Notes under the pieces: model-generated
Seen by the model: the letters and a program-made list of their open reading frames with translations, nothing else
What the model was told of the DNA's origin: nothing
The model's database searches: none
Shown: positions 45,061 through 58,100 of the stretch, one piece after another
How the letters are laid out: each line of letters begins with the position of its first letter
Position numbering within the stretch: position 1 is the first letter of the stretch
Program-made: the position numbers and the translations under genes
DNA from: Psettodes erumei
Taxonomy: Eukaryota > Chordata > Actinopteri > Pleuronectiformes > Psettodidae
Length of the DNA stretch: 64,000 nt
Reading direction: 5' to 3'
Assembly (NCBI GenBank): GCA_016785225.1
Contig: JAFBJZ010000825.1
Location: forward strand, 62,001-126,000

Positions 45061-48000
45061 TGCGTGACATGTGTGACGTTACATCTGGCTGCGTGTGGTT
45101 TCTCCGCCATGACGCGTGGTTTCGCAGTTGAAGTGGAAGGTGATCGATGTGGAGTTTAAACAAACCTGAAGGGACTGTGAGGTGCATGAAGCCCAGCCAA
45201 TAGGTAGCGTGTCAGTACACCTGTTGTACTTCAGGACAGCCAATAGAAAAGCGTGTTACATTGTGCTTAGCTGTCAGCTGTTTGCACTGTAAGTTTCGCC
45301 TAAATGGAGTGTTGACTGTAACACCCCCGCTGATCCAGTCCATAGGGACATGGAGATTAGAAGGTCACTGGATGTAATCAGGACCCCTCCCTCTTCTCCC
45401 TGTGTGTGTGTGGGGCAGGGGGTGAATGAGGAGCACTTCAGACCAGTTACATTGTTGTACTTGTTCACAACAGTGTCACAAACTTTGGTGGTTTCACTGT
45501 GTTCATTTGGAAAGTGACTGAGCAAGATATAATGAAAATGAATATGTTCCACATGTTGTAAACACAAAATTTAACATCATATTGCAGTGACCACAGGGCA
45601 GGAGTAATGATCACACAAAAACAGCTCTGCTGGTTGGTCAACATTGACTCACCCTGCGCGTGTGTGTGTACCACCCTAAGGCTCCTTCTGGTCTGGCCTG
45701 TTTGGCCCAGTAAGAGAGAGGCTTTTCAGATTAATGGTGGAAAGCCTGTGTGGAAAGTGTGTCTTTCTCTGTGTGTAGTGTCTGTGTGATCGCACTAATG
45801 ACTCTGCCTCAGTCATAATAATGACACAGCCTCTCTCAGCTGTATGTTTGTATGCTTTCTCTACTTATCCCTAAACTGTTAATACATAAACAAGGGAAGG
45901 TTTGTGAAGGCACAGTGTGCTTTGTCTTAAAATGCTAATCCTTTCTTGTGAAATGTTGTATGAGAGTTAGGGTTTGATGTGTCATTACCAGAGTGAGCAC
46001 AAAAAGGAGGTGAAGTGGCAGCTAGTGTGTAACCACTCACAAAGTAAGAGATGGAGGTCGGGGGTCCGTCATCTGGCATGGAACACACGGGAGGCTGTTA
46101 AATAATCGAATGCGGTGTAAGGCCTGGAGATAGGTGAAGTGTGTGCAGTTTGAAATATCAGCTGATGAGTGAAATAAAGAAAGCAGCTGCAACATCAGGT
46201 CTAGGTGAAAGTACTTTAATGATTGTTTAAAGATCAATTGTGATTTTAGTTGAAGTTTTGGAGGTTTGTTTCCTCTGCTGATCTGCGCCAGTAAACAAGA
46301 AGTTTATTTTTTACTTCCTGGAATAAATTAATGTTTGAATGAGTTGCTCTGTGGATCGATGATGTGCTTCCCCTGTAATTAAAAAAAGAAGCTCACCAGT
46401 GGTTAATACTGAGCTTTACTGTACTTGTTGATAATCTCAGTCTGCTCCTGCTTCTGAGCCATGTCTGATCTGGTCAGTGCACACTGTTCATTCATACTGC
46501 ACCTTCATGTGTTATGGAACATGAACATCATGGTGCGGCTGAGTCCTGTCCTTTCTAACAGAGAGGGGAGCCAGTCACTGGATGCTCTGTTCACTGGAAG
46601 GCACCATCACCCTCTCAGAGATCACTGATATTAAAGTGCCAACACTCCCACGATTCACTGGGAGTGATTTGTCTGTCTTCCTACTGTAGCCTGAGTGACG
46701 TATTCCCACCAACACAGCTGCTGACAGTGAACAGGGAGAGCATTCACACACTGGTGCATGTCACATTATCATCAACAGCTGACACATTCAGACACCATTG
46801 CAGTCGAACCGTCAGTGCTGTAGAAAATTCCCCCTCATGATGGTTCTAATGTTCAGTTTTGGGGAAACTATGTTAAAGATGTGGTGATTCAACATCCTGC
46901 TGCTCATGAATTGGCAGGTGTTCCTGTTATTTTGTTCACCCCATTCAAATCAGTAAGGGCAGGCTAAACGCAGACACACCTCACCGTGTAATGCAGTTCA
47001 GTTCAAAGCAGTATATCTTTTGTGAAGCTGGAGCCAGTGAATGTGAAGCATGCTCCTTTGTTAAACATGTAATATGTGTCATTTTCTGTAAGTCAGCAGT
47101 TCATCCACAGATTACTTCAACACAAACACTTCATTACTGCACCCTTTGGTGCTTCTGGGTTGGAGTGTTAGGATTTAAAGCTGAGACATAATTTAGATAT
47201 GTATTTTAAGTTTGGGAATGCAAATGTGTGCTTCTACTAAATAGTAAAATGTGTTTATTGCCTATGCCAGGGAGGTTCTCACCAATGGCCAATTGTTTGT
47301 TTGTGGGTTGGTTGATTTGTCTGTTAGCAGGATTATGCAAAATCTATTTGATAGATTTAAAAAAAAAATGGTGGATGATTGGAAAGATGGGCCAAGGAAT
47401 ATAATGTTTACTACTACTTTAAAGCTACTGAGCCAATTTTCTTGAAACTGGAGGGGTGGAGCACTGGCTAAGTAATGAACCCTTTGATTGTGCCCCCCAT
47501 ACATTCCCACACACAGGTGAATGTTGAATGTTGGTGAAGGTATGCTCTCTACTCAGTGCCTTTCTAGTCACAATGTGTTTAAACAATAATCCCTGAAATA
47601 ATGGTAGACCCCACATGCACACAAGCACACCTCCTCCTCCCCCTCTTATCCCATCCTGTTGTACAACAAACAGTCTCTCTCTATAATTAGACTGCTCACA
47701 TTTGGGATGATTATGAAAGACTGAGGCTGTCTGGCAGCTCTCTTCCTGTGCTCAGGCTACTACATAAATATTGTAGACTTGTTGGTGTGTAGAACAGGGT
47801 GTCCCCAGGCCCTGCACCAGGCTGATGCATCATGTCTTACTGTCTATAGTCAGAGAACTAAACAGTCTCAGTGCATTTTCCTCTTAATATTTAACATCCT
47901 GGAATCAGGATGAGTACAACTATTTTTTTAATCATGGTGCTTTTTATAGATAAAGGAAGTTTTACATTACAGTTTTACAGCTAGATACTAGACAGATTTT

Positions 48001-48164
48001 TTTTTTTTTTTTTTACAGTCTGCTGATATGTTGGACCACTGAGATTTGTCCCGACAGTCATAGGACCTAGGATCAAGAGTTGTTGTAGAACAGCATCAAC
48101 CAAAATATCAATGGTAAAATGCATACACAGTATACAGAAATATGTAATGCATACAATACACAAT
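45042..48164 (+). other. Intron of presumed tjp2 after the CpG-rich exon
   Basis: No exon supported on either strand. CpG density falls away after about 45120. A GTGTGTGTG-rich patch lies near 45400. The rest shows no recognisable element. Confidence 0.45.
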
Positions 48165-48782
48165 ATACAATATAGGAGGACGGTCAGGGTGTCCATGACA
48201 GGCAGCACTGCTCTCCAAATCAAACACTGCTGCGTGAGCACCTGAATAAAGCACCTGACCCTCCACAATGTCAATATTTTGTAGACTGATGAAAATAAAG
48301 TTGAACACGTCGAGGAACAACACAGCACCACATGTATGACATTAAAAGAGGGAGCATCATGATTTAACAGTTCACCATCATGGAGGGGAATATGAATTCC
48401 CAGGTTTATCAGAGCATCCTACAGGATAATGTCATGGTGACTCTCACCAGCTGGAGCTCAGTAGAAGCTGAATGAACATGTAAGTAAAATCAACTGCAGT
48501 CAGAACCCAGACTTTAAAAATGCTGTGGGATGACCTCAGAAAGCCGTCCTCAGAACATGTCTGAGCTGCAACATGGGTTCACATACTTTTTCATGCACTT
48601 CTGAATGTTTGAAGGGTGTGTTCAGAGAACACATTCAACATTTCTTTTGTGTGTAAGTAGCTTATGCACAGTATAACTTTGTCATTATACATACATTTAT
48701 GACTTAGACGAAGATAGGATCAGATTTGGTTGCAAAAAACAGATAATTCCAAAGACTCACATACTTTTTCTTGCCACTGTAC
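48165..48782 (+). mobile_element. Truncated Tc1-like element with transposase remnant
   Basis: From about 48188 (GTCCATGACAGGCAGCAC) it follows the middle of a known fish Tc1 transposase gene. Recognisable pieces are TTTTGTAGACTGATGAAAA (first catalytic Asp region), ATGAATTCCCAGG, ATCCTACAGGATAATGTC and GCTGTGGGATGACCTCAG. Inner and outer repeats follow: GGTTCACATACTTTTTC near 48570 and TCACATACTTTTTCTTGCC at 48759-48777. The 5' half is missing, and internal deletions and stops kill the frame. Confidence 0.7.
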
Positions 48783-51700
48783 ATCCGTTTTGGTACAATT
48801 ACATGAAAATATGTCAAGTGGAGAAGTTCCTGTGACTCTTAATTCCTGCAGTTATGAAACTGGACTGTCTCTCCTTGGGCTATACCTTTTTAGTGTCTTA
48901 ATTTTTGCTCTGTCCGTGTGACTTCATAGGAAAGTAGAAAGGCTCAGCCACAGCCTCTTCATATTACTAACACTGAAATAGTATAACGCCAAGGTTCCCA
49001 GTGTGAAGAAAATTCAAAACTTAAAAGGATCCTCTTCCCTCACTCTCCAGGAGAACTGACTGAGGGCTGAGTTGTAAGATATTTCAGGTATTCCCTGAGC
49101 AGTGAGAACTATGCCACATGAGCTCCGACAGCTGCTGGGAGTGGCTGACTGATAAAATTCCTGCGTGCGTCTTTACATCTCCCTCCCTGTGTGTGTGTTT
49201 TGTACAGTGTACAGTGACTGCCCTCTGGCTGGTTGATAGGTTTAGAGGCTAAGGGTGTGGCGTACTGCTGAAATCCAAGCCAGCATCAGGGTGCATGCAT
49301 TTGGTGCAGCGCTGGTCCAGTCTCTGCATGAGTGCACAACTTAAACTAGCATGCAAAGCCTGGTCGTATAAAATTTCAAAAATTGGAAGCAGTGGTTTCA
49401 CATTGAAATATCACAATGAAAAGTACAGGTTATTTCATTGAAATAACTTTAAAGCTCTGGGAAGGTATTTTTTCAGTTTTTCACATCATCTGATGATGAT
49501 GATGATAATGAAATTGATGGCAGAAATTTAGAAGAAGTATATAGAACATAATTTTTTCTGTGTAGATAGTAAAATGTATGTTATTTTTCTTTCATATTGT
49601 AAATTGGTCTTACACTTTTCTGGTTTATTTTATTTGTTTTATTCATTTATTGTATTATTATTGTATACATATATATTCAGATCAGTCATTAAAATGATGT
49701 GTCGACAGGAGCACACATGTAACGTCATGACTCTTTGTGGGACAGCATTGGCAACTTCTCTTCAGCTGATGCGCCAGCAGTATCTCTTTTCTGGCAAGGA
49801 TTGATTCACTTGTCTCATAAAACTTAATGACGTGCAACATTGTCTACCTAAACTGTTTTGCTTCTTCGCTAGTTATGAATAGCAACACATGTCCACACAG
49901 AAAACCTTGTAGCAGTGTTGTCCTGTACTTCAGGGTTTGACCCATTATTGTTGTGGTAACAACATTTCCTTGCCTTAGCATTCCAGACCCCACCCTCACC
50001 CGCTCAGATCAGTTCACATACTGAGAGTATCCTGTCCTAGGCACCTTGTACTGTGGATGACTGTAGCACTTGAAGGGCACATATACTCTGTTTTTAAAAA
50101 AATCAATTTCTCTCTTATTTCTCTAGTAGTCTCTTTTGTCCAGTGTTAAAACCAGCTGCGGGGACTGCAAATGCCAGTGCCCACAGTAGAAGGAAGACAA
50201 CTTTTGGCCACAGTTGATATCATTTGTGCTTTTTGGATCTCATATAGTAACAGTATTACAACCTCTGTCTGCAATTATGCTGATACTGAAGGACCAGTAT
50301 GTCAGTTCAGTTCAATTCAGTTGCCAAACTATATGTTTATCATGAAAACATTTTTTTTCGTGGCGTATTGTTGACAGCCTGCACATAATAAGCTATTCTT
50401 ACTGTAATTGTAGCTGTGGTGATGGGGTTGTGTTTCACACTGAACTAGAACTGCAGGGATGATTGACTGCTAGCTTAGTTACATTTCAGTCTATTTCAGA
50501 AGTGTATCACTGATCTCCTATCAGTCTTTTTACTGCGTATAGCAGAGAGCTAGTACTGCTCTGTTAGCAAACTGCTAAGTAATGTTAGCTGTGATTCAGA
50601 AGTCTCATTCGAATGTAAATGCCCTGAAACAGAATTTAGAAGTAATATGAACTAGTTCTGTGGGAGGATGAAACCCGAGACTGTCTGAATGAGCATGGCA
50701 TGAAACAGTATGTTAAATCTCAGCTGGCTAAGTCCACACAGTCAGCTCCCAAGGGGTAAGACAGGCAGAGCCAGAAACCGGTGGATATTGGACCTGGACT
50801 TGGCACAACACAGACCTTTTAAGTAGAACAGTTTGGGCTGAGACAGATGATGTTTCACACATCTGCAAGAACATAAGTACAGAGAAGAATGCGGATTGAG
50901 AAAGGCCCTAATTCTTGTTGTTAAAAAACTGTACGTGTATATTTAGTCGGTGTATTCGGTCATTTCTGTGCAGAGCGAAGGCTGCGGTGGAAAAAAGAAG
51001 ATAAGAAATCTCCTTTTCTGTCCACTTTTCTTGACCTAAAAAATGAAAATGTCACAGGTTCAAGGAAAGATGTGAAGAGGAGAATTCATAATTCATAAGA
51101 ACAACTGTTTAGAGAATTTAGCAAGGGTTTTTCTGTGTTTCCTACAGACCAACTATAGGGGGATCACATAGCATTAAAATTAATTTGTACCAGTTCTGGC
51201 ACCTCCCGGGTTCTGACTGCCTGTTTTCTGCTAGCTAATTGCGTGGGGGAGGTCAGGGGATTGATTAAAATATGAATATGTTAATCACATAACTGGCAAG
51301 GAGATTACTCCACTTGCCTGGATCCTCTTTGTTTGAACTCTGATGCAACTTTTTGTTCACGTGTGTTACATGCACCCCCCCCCCCCACACACACACACAC
51401 ACACACTTAATAACAGAGGATTATGCGCATTTAAAAAAAATAATAAAATAAAATAAAATATCACAGAGGCAGTTAAAGATGCTGTCCTTTTTCAAAAGAA
51501 AAGAAGAGTCAGGTTGGCGAACAGCAGTGCTAATGCTAGCTAGCAGGAGCAACTGAATACGACCGCGACAGCAGCTAGCAGCTAACCAGGTTCACCAACA
51601 AGAGCAGTGGACTAGCATAGCAGCAGGCAGAAAAAACTAGCTAAAAAACACAGCCACAGTTTTTTTTTTCCCGGTTTGTTTAAGAACCTGGAGGACTGTA

Positions 51701-53000
51701 TGTTGTAACATGGGGGTGGTTTCCTGATAAGACTGGATATAAGTTCACTGAGGAGTTGAAGGTGCTTTACAAACAGTGCATGTGGAGTAAAAGCTCAAAC
51801 AGGGAGGAGGAGGAGAATCAGGACATGGCAGAGGACAACTACATAAGGTTAGCAGCCACTGTCTAAATAAACATGCCCATCTTTTAATAATGAGAGGATT
51901 TTAGAGTTGTGTGATTGTGTCATTCTTGTTAAGTATAGTTGTCTATCCAGACTGGCAGGCAGAAATGAATTGCTGGCTGTGCTGTAAGCCTCACAATTAC
52001 ACATGTTGAGATGTGGGCATTTGCATGTGTGTGGTACAGAGTAGCCAAAATAAATTTGAAAGTTTTGTCATAACATTTACATCATACAAATTACTTCGTA
52101 TTGAGGCCTGTAAGTCTGTATATAGCATGTATGATGTCATATTTTCAGCACCACGTTATGCCAGCCCTCTGCTCTCACCTGCACCTTGTACTGCAGCACT
52201 GGCTATTTACAGACGAAGCAGTTGTCGGTCTGTGTGTGTCTCAACAAGTGGTGGTCTGTGTTGATATTACACATACCTCCAATGTATGGGAAACACTGAG
52301 CTTTATTCATAACACATGGACAATGGGCTCAGTGACAAACTCAGTGCTGTAGGGCTACAATTCAAGTAAGAATCACAGAATCACAACTACTGAGAAAAGA
52401 TGTATTCAGTTTATATATAGTACATACATTTAACCATTAATTACTCCTATGAAGTAACAAAAGATGATATGACACTCTTGAAAATAAAATGAAACAAACA
52501 GGTTTAGGATGCTCAAATGATAAAATAGAGAAATGTGAGCCATTAAAATGATAACTAGAATGCAAAAATTGTGCCAATGTGCAACATCCCCCTTTAATAC
52601 AATGAAGCCAAATATAAAATGCAACAAACAAACAAATTGTCAAGGGTCAAAACCTAACCTCATTGACAGAGGTAATTCAATAAAAAATGAGCAAATGTAT
52701 TATATTAGTAATGTATTATATACAGACATAACCATCCGTTCACTGGCCACTTCATAAGGTCCACATGTATAGTGGTACACAATCCAACACAACATCTCTG
52801 CCATGATCTTTCAGTTTTTGGTGACACTGTCAGAAAACTCATCCAGTGAGTCTATATAGTTTCCTGGCGTCAGCATTTTTTAAAATACATTTGTTGAGTA
52901 GAGAAAATGTATTTATTTAGTGCATTCTACAATATTTATGTGTATAGTATTTTGTTAGGATGAAGATCAACTCAAGTCGACTAGAAATTCACAATGCTTG
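48783..53000 (+). other. Intronic DNA, no gene seen
   Basis: AT-rich sequence without supported exons. Simple repeats include C-tract plus (CA)n at 51374-51407 and an (AAAAT)-type tract at 51433-51461. A GCTAGCTAGCAGGAGC-containing block at 51500-51850 has less AT than its surroundings and may be a dispersed repeat, but I cannot classify it. Confidence 0.45.
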
Positions 53001-53469
53001 ATTTCCAGAAGTTTTGGATTGTGTCGCAAACAGAAAACAGGGGCTCTCTGTTGTGCTGTGGGTCTGTCACAAGGAATTGTGGGATGGCATTATCTCCTAC
53101 TTTTCATAAAGGAAGGTCCACTGTGTCCTATGCTGAAAGAGGATAAGATAGGAGATATTGAAGCGCATTTCCGTAGCTTTTGGACGGTTTGCACGGCTCA
53201 TATGGTGGCTGCTCCTTAGATGCTTGCAGGTCATTTCACTCAGTTAGGAACCTACCTTAGCAAAAAAGACCTACACCACCTAGGTCCTATTCCACCTACA
53301 GTGCCATTCAGTGGGTGTCACTGCGGTGGGGCTCTGTGCTCCTTTTTGTGTAGGCATTTGAATATGGGCAGTGCTGCATTTACCTATTGTCTGACAATAA
53401 ATGTCAATCGCGTGGTTGAGTGAGGGAGAGACAGGGTGCAACACCTGATATGGGAATTCTACATGAACT

Positions 53470-53830
53470 ATAATGAACAAAAAATATAAACACAACATTC
53501 AACTGGACTTTTAAAATTGAATTATTAGAAATGATACTACAAATCAGAAAAATCGCATTAGATTCAACATTCACTGAACAAAACCTGTCAAGGAAGTTGT
53601 CATCTGAAGTACATGTCCAGACAGTTAAACACCATGTGTGGTTGACCAACGTCTTTGACGTGTGATGAGTTCCTGCAGCCACCATGGTGACTGCACGCTG
53701 CCTCATAGCTAATGGTGTCTATGGCATGTGACAGAATGTGACATACCTGTGCATAACTCTGTGCTGATGTACCACGCCTGTCAGGTGGATTTCATAAGAG
53801 AAGAGAAAGCAGCCTTTGGTTTACTTAGAA
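53470..53830. mobile_element. Possible remnant of a second Tc1-like family
   Basis: Starts AATGAACAAAAAATATAAACA, close to the end sequence TGAACAAAAATATAAACGC that I know from fish Tc1-like elements. It ends around CCTGTCAGGTGGATTTC, also seen in that family. On the minus strand the middle encodes a short MRQRAVTMVAAGTHH segment that could be a decayed helix-turn-helix start. Too damaged for certainty. Confidence 0.4.
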
Positions 53831-54496
53831 AAGGTCTGGTATCTTTGAGTTGAACTAAAGCTTGTAGCAGCAACAGTGATGTGTATACTTTTGATGTTCA
53901 GTCAATCAATATTTGTCCTATTGTGTGCTGATAGTCTGTAAACAGCATGTTGTCACACAAGGATCAAAAGTTGCAAAACCAGCGAATGAGATCATTTCTC
54001 TCTTAAAGACCTTTTCATTCCATCCTGAACTGTGAGGCACATATGTCTGTTTCTGTTTCAATATAAATGCTATCATCCTTCTGCATATACCATGAGGACT
54101 AAGATGTCACCAATGATTGTGACTCATAGATACAGGTGATTATGTGGTGGAATTGTTGCTATAAATAGCCACGGCGTAGCTCTGTGTAATGACAGCTGTG
54201 TTGTTGAAGAACTTCGCCAGTGGAACACAGTCAGTGAAACTGCACTCGCTCTTAACAAGTCGAGTGGAGCAGGAGCAAGTACACAAACAGACATTTCAAA
54301 CTTGACGGGGTCACAGGTGGACAGTGCTAAATGCAATTCACAACATGTCTTTTTAATGTAAACATCAGTGTGTCCTGGTGTGTCCCTGACAAGGACATCA
54401 CAGAAACAAACCTCGTTGTTTTAGGACGTCAGTGCGTCAGTGCAGTGCAACAAATGAAGAAGGGCAAAATAACATTGGCATCACCCTTACATATAC

Positions 54497-55187
54497 AATG
54501 AGGGGAAAAAAAATGAAGAAGAAAGTGAGCCCTTGGCAATTAACTGCATTCATGAATAAATGAAACAAATGAAATATGGTCAGATCTTCATCTAAGCCTA
54601 AATTATGGACAAAAAAAATATATTTTAATGAATAACACGCACATCAATAACACGACAAACCAGGAGTTACCTCAGTGAAACCAGACCTATAACAAAACTT
54701 CAACAGTATGCCGTTGATTTTCATAAGAAGCATCTGCTGATGTGAACTGTCCATCAGTCCACATCCAGTTTGACAAAGTGGAGATGATTTAGTCCTGTGG
54801 CTGCTTTTCCTAGTAGTTAGCATCAGGCTAATGAAGATGACTCCAGAGGCGCATGCAGAGTTGCTGCTGTGTCTCTCACTGTGCACCTGAGCAGCTTGAC
54901 TCTCCACAGAATACGCTTTGTGGACAAAATTGAAGCCTGACAGCACCGTGTGTGGTGTGAAAACATCCCAGCAGTGAAGTGGAGGGTGTATCACCACTTG
55001 GTTCTTTGCCATGAGGTGCAAGTCTGATCTGCAGTTACTATTGCAGCTGATGGAGGTCTGACCAGTTATAAAATCAAGGGTTCCCTTGGTTGTGTGTTAT
55101 TATCTTGAGCACATTGTGTTTGTTTGTATTTGTGATTCATGCCCAGTAGATGAAGAAAATCAGGTTTGGTTTTTACTTTCTTCACTA
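54497..55187 (+). mobile_element. Degraded Tc1-like element with both ends
   Basis: The left end has GTGAGCCCTTGGCAATTAAC and TCAGATCTTCATCTAAGCC. It then shows pieces of the transposase gene in order: AGAAGCATCTGCTGATGTG, CATCAGTCCACA, AAGATGACTCCAGAGGCGC, then GAGGTCTGACCAGTTATAA at the coding end. The right side has TCAAGGGTTCCC, TATCTTGAGCACATTGTG and ACTTTCTTCAC. Large internal deletions remove most of the gene. Same family as 27433-28100 and 48165-48782. Confidence 0.6.
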
Positions 55188-58100
55188 GATCTGGACCAAT
55201 CTGGTCGTTGATCGATGTAATTGACGAAACAAGTGGGCGGCTCCGCACTTGGAGATGCATGTTAGATGTGAGTGTTGTCTGTTGTGTGTTTGAGTCACCC
55301 AAGAACAAAAGTTTTAGATGAAAGTTGGACTTCCATGTATCTTTACTCGTGTGCGGTGGAGAGGCCTCTTGAAGTGGCTTTTGATATCATATTGTACCGA
55401 GGGACATGTTTTTGTTTATTCTACCAGCATGTCTGTGATTGATGGACTGTCTGAGAGCATGTTTAGAGACAGTACTTCACTGATGATATAATCTCACACA
55501 CACACACACACAGCTCTAAAGAGTTCTTCCTGTTTTATCTCAGTAATGACAGCGTTTGAGTCGGCAGATTAACATCTCAGTCATGACAGTGTTATGCTGT
55601 ATTCTGGATTCTGTGTGGCTTTCAAGTCTGTGAACCAGGTAACTCAATATGATGTACACAAGATACTACAGCAGGCAATGTATTATCAGCAAATATGATT
55701 ATTTTAGTCCTTTATTACATATATTTATTTCAAGCCATACAGAAGCAAACCTACCTTTTTAAATTTGATAGTTTTTTCTTTTTTAAATTAATTTTCATTT
55801 TACTTTTACTTTTAGAGGTTCACAAATTTAGAATCAAAATGTCAGGTTTTATCAAATTCATGTAGTATGTATTGAAGTTGCTCAAATTTGCTCAGATATT
55901 CAGATCCCATACTATAAAGTTAAGTAGTTAACTCAAATGGAAGCAACAGGCAGCCCATAAAGTTATGCTCCAATGGTCATGTGACCAATTACAGGAAAGC
56001 GCTGGCGAGCTATGGAGAGAAACCCAAACAACGACACCTCGTGAGTGATGCTTTTCTTTTCTTTTCGTGGCGGCTGAGGCTACTCCTCCAGTCTGCATGT
56101 TAAAGTGCACTGAACCCCAGTCAACCCCCAACGTGTCGTCAGTGTGTGAATGCATGCGATTGTGCCCCCTGCCCCCTGAAAAGGCTGAGTGTAAAAGAGG
56201 GCTGTATGAATGTATGCGTGAATGGGTGAAAGTGCTGTGACTGGCATATAAATGCTGCCTGTTTACCATTATGCTTCAGTAAGATTCAGTAACAGGAAGT
56301 ACCTGACACAATGGAAGTGAAAGCCACTCTAATAACTCGCCATTTTCTAAGGTGACGGTGATAAATTGATGATTCAAATGCAGCCTGGCACCAAGGTGTG
56401 TGCATCTCCCTCTTTCTTAACATCTGCTCTGAACTTTTCTTATCATGCACTCACATTAATCTATTTCTTCTCATTATAAAGGTAAATCCAGTTTCATACT
56501 CATTTCATTGTCCTGTTATTTGTTGTTGTACTTGTGTAACTTCACACCAGCCTCATATAAAATAGACCCTGACAGATCTTGAGGCAAGCTGACATTATTT
56601 TATCCCAGATATTGTACATTTAGGTGTTTATGTTGTGACAAGAAGTCTCAGTACAGCTTGGTGAGTATGTTTATCTTGTAAAATTCACAGTTTTTAACAA
56701 TTAAAGCCATTTTTTAAAATGAAAGCCATGTATTTCATCCAAATGCTGAAGGATCACACACCAGAGAGGTTGAAAAGAGGAATCAGCTCCGTTCACTTTG
56801 AAGCAACATATCAAGTCGTTTTTAGAGGTTGGGCTCAGGCCTTGCAGCTTGTATGTTGTCTGCGTCATAAACCGAAACTACAGCCCTTTTATCAAACATA
56901 AGTTCTAAGTCAACCTATATTTCATCATCGTCTTCATCAGGACATCTCCATACGTATTTATGTGAAAAACCCAGTGTTGGTTTGGTCCGCTATAAAGACA
57001 GCAGTCAAGTGATCCTCTTATGGCGTCTGGAAGCAAACAGGTTGTACGGTGCTGTGCTACCTATTCAGCACTGACAGCGGTGATTTCTGAGCTGAATTTT
57101 AAACTGGATGAGCTGTGAAAACAAGGTGACTCAGCAGACCTTTATTTATATATGACACACACACACACACGCAGCAATTTATGCAGGCGTGGTGAGGGTT
57201 GTACATGAAGCACAGAGAGGAAACACAGCAACACAGCTGGTGTGTCTACAACAGGATTCACCAGAAACACAGGTCATCATCAAGCAGCTTATTTATCTGT
57301 CATTTACAAATCCAAAATAACCAGTGCGCACTTCCTCTGCTGATTATGTTGGCATGCCCTGACCCAAATACAGTCAAATGAGTTGCGCTGTGTCTCTGTG
57401 TTGCGGTCCAAACAGCGGTTGTGTTGTTATCTTGGCCTCAGGATCCAGGGTGTGGTGAGGGGGAGGAAACACAGGAAACAGCATGTAAACCTTCACTCCC
57501 TCTTCCTGTCATTCCGCAGATAACATCAGCCGTGCTCGCTCGCAGCAAACAGCAATCGCACACACAGGAGGATGTATAATGAATGTATAAACGGCAGCAG
57601 CATCATTTGTCATGGTCAGTGAGTCGGGTACATCTGCTCTCAGACACTCTGACATGCCAGCTGTGTTAGGGGGACCAGTCAGGCTTTAAGTGATGAATAA
57701 ATAAATACTGTTGCAGAGAGCATATTACTTCTATGTTTAAAACAGCAGCTTAAAGCAGCTGAGACAAGCTGGGCTCTTCATTCAGTCCCACGAAGAACAG
57801 GTGCATCTAGTGGCCACTTGTTTCCACACCTTTCAAGGTGGGATAACCAATGACAGTTTGAACCTATGAGAACACAGTTTTGGCCTTTATTCACATGGAC
57901 ACAGAACAGCTTGTCAGTGCTGCCGTCTGGAAGGAAGCCCTGACTCAGATGTTGCGACCCACAGGAGCATCAGTACTTATTGCTGTGCAGGTTTGCATTC
58001 ACCTCAGCGGTGACTTCACTGTAAACTCCCCGAAGGAGTGCTGAGCTGGATCATGGCGGGAACCCACTGGTCTTGTAATAGGATTAGGCTGCAAGCGAGT

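Noticed and set aside
44513..45067. 184-codon plus-strand open frame over the CpG-rich island.
   Set aside because: It reads the candidate tjp2 first exon in a different frame and continues past its donor; openness is explained by high GC content.
47981..48331. 116-codon minus-strand open frame with a hydrophobic C-terminal half.
   Set aside because: Overlaps the start of a Tc1-like remnant in the antisense direction and an AT-rich CATACAATACACAATA tract; no domain.
54644..55021. 125-codon minus-strand open frame.
   Set aside because: It lies antisense within a degraded Tc1-like element, whose plus-strand blocks explain the sequence.
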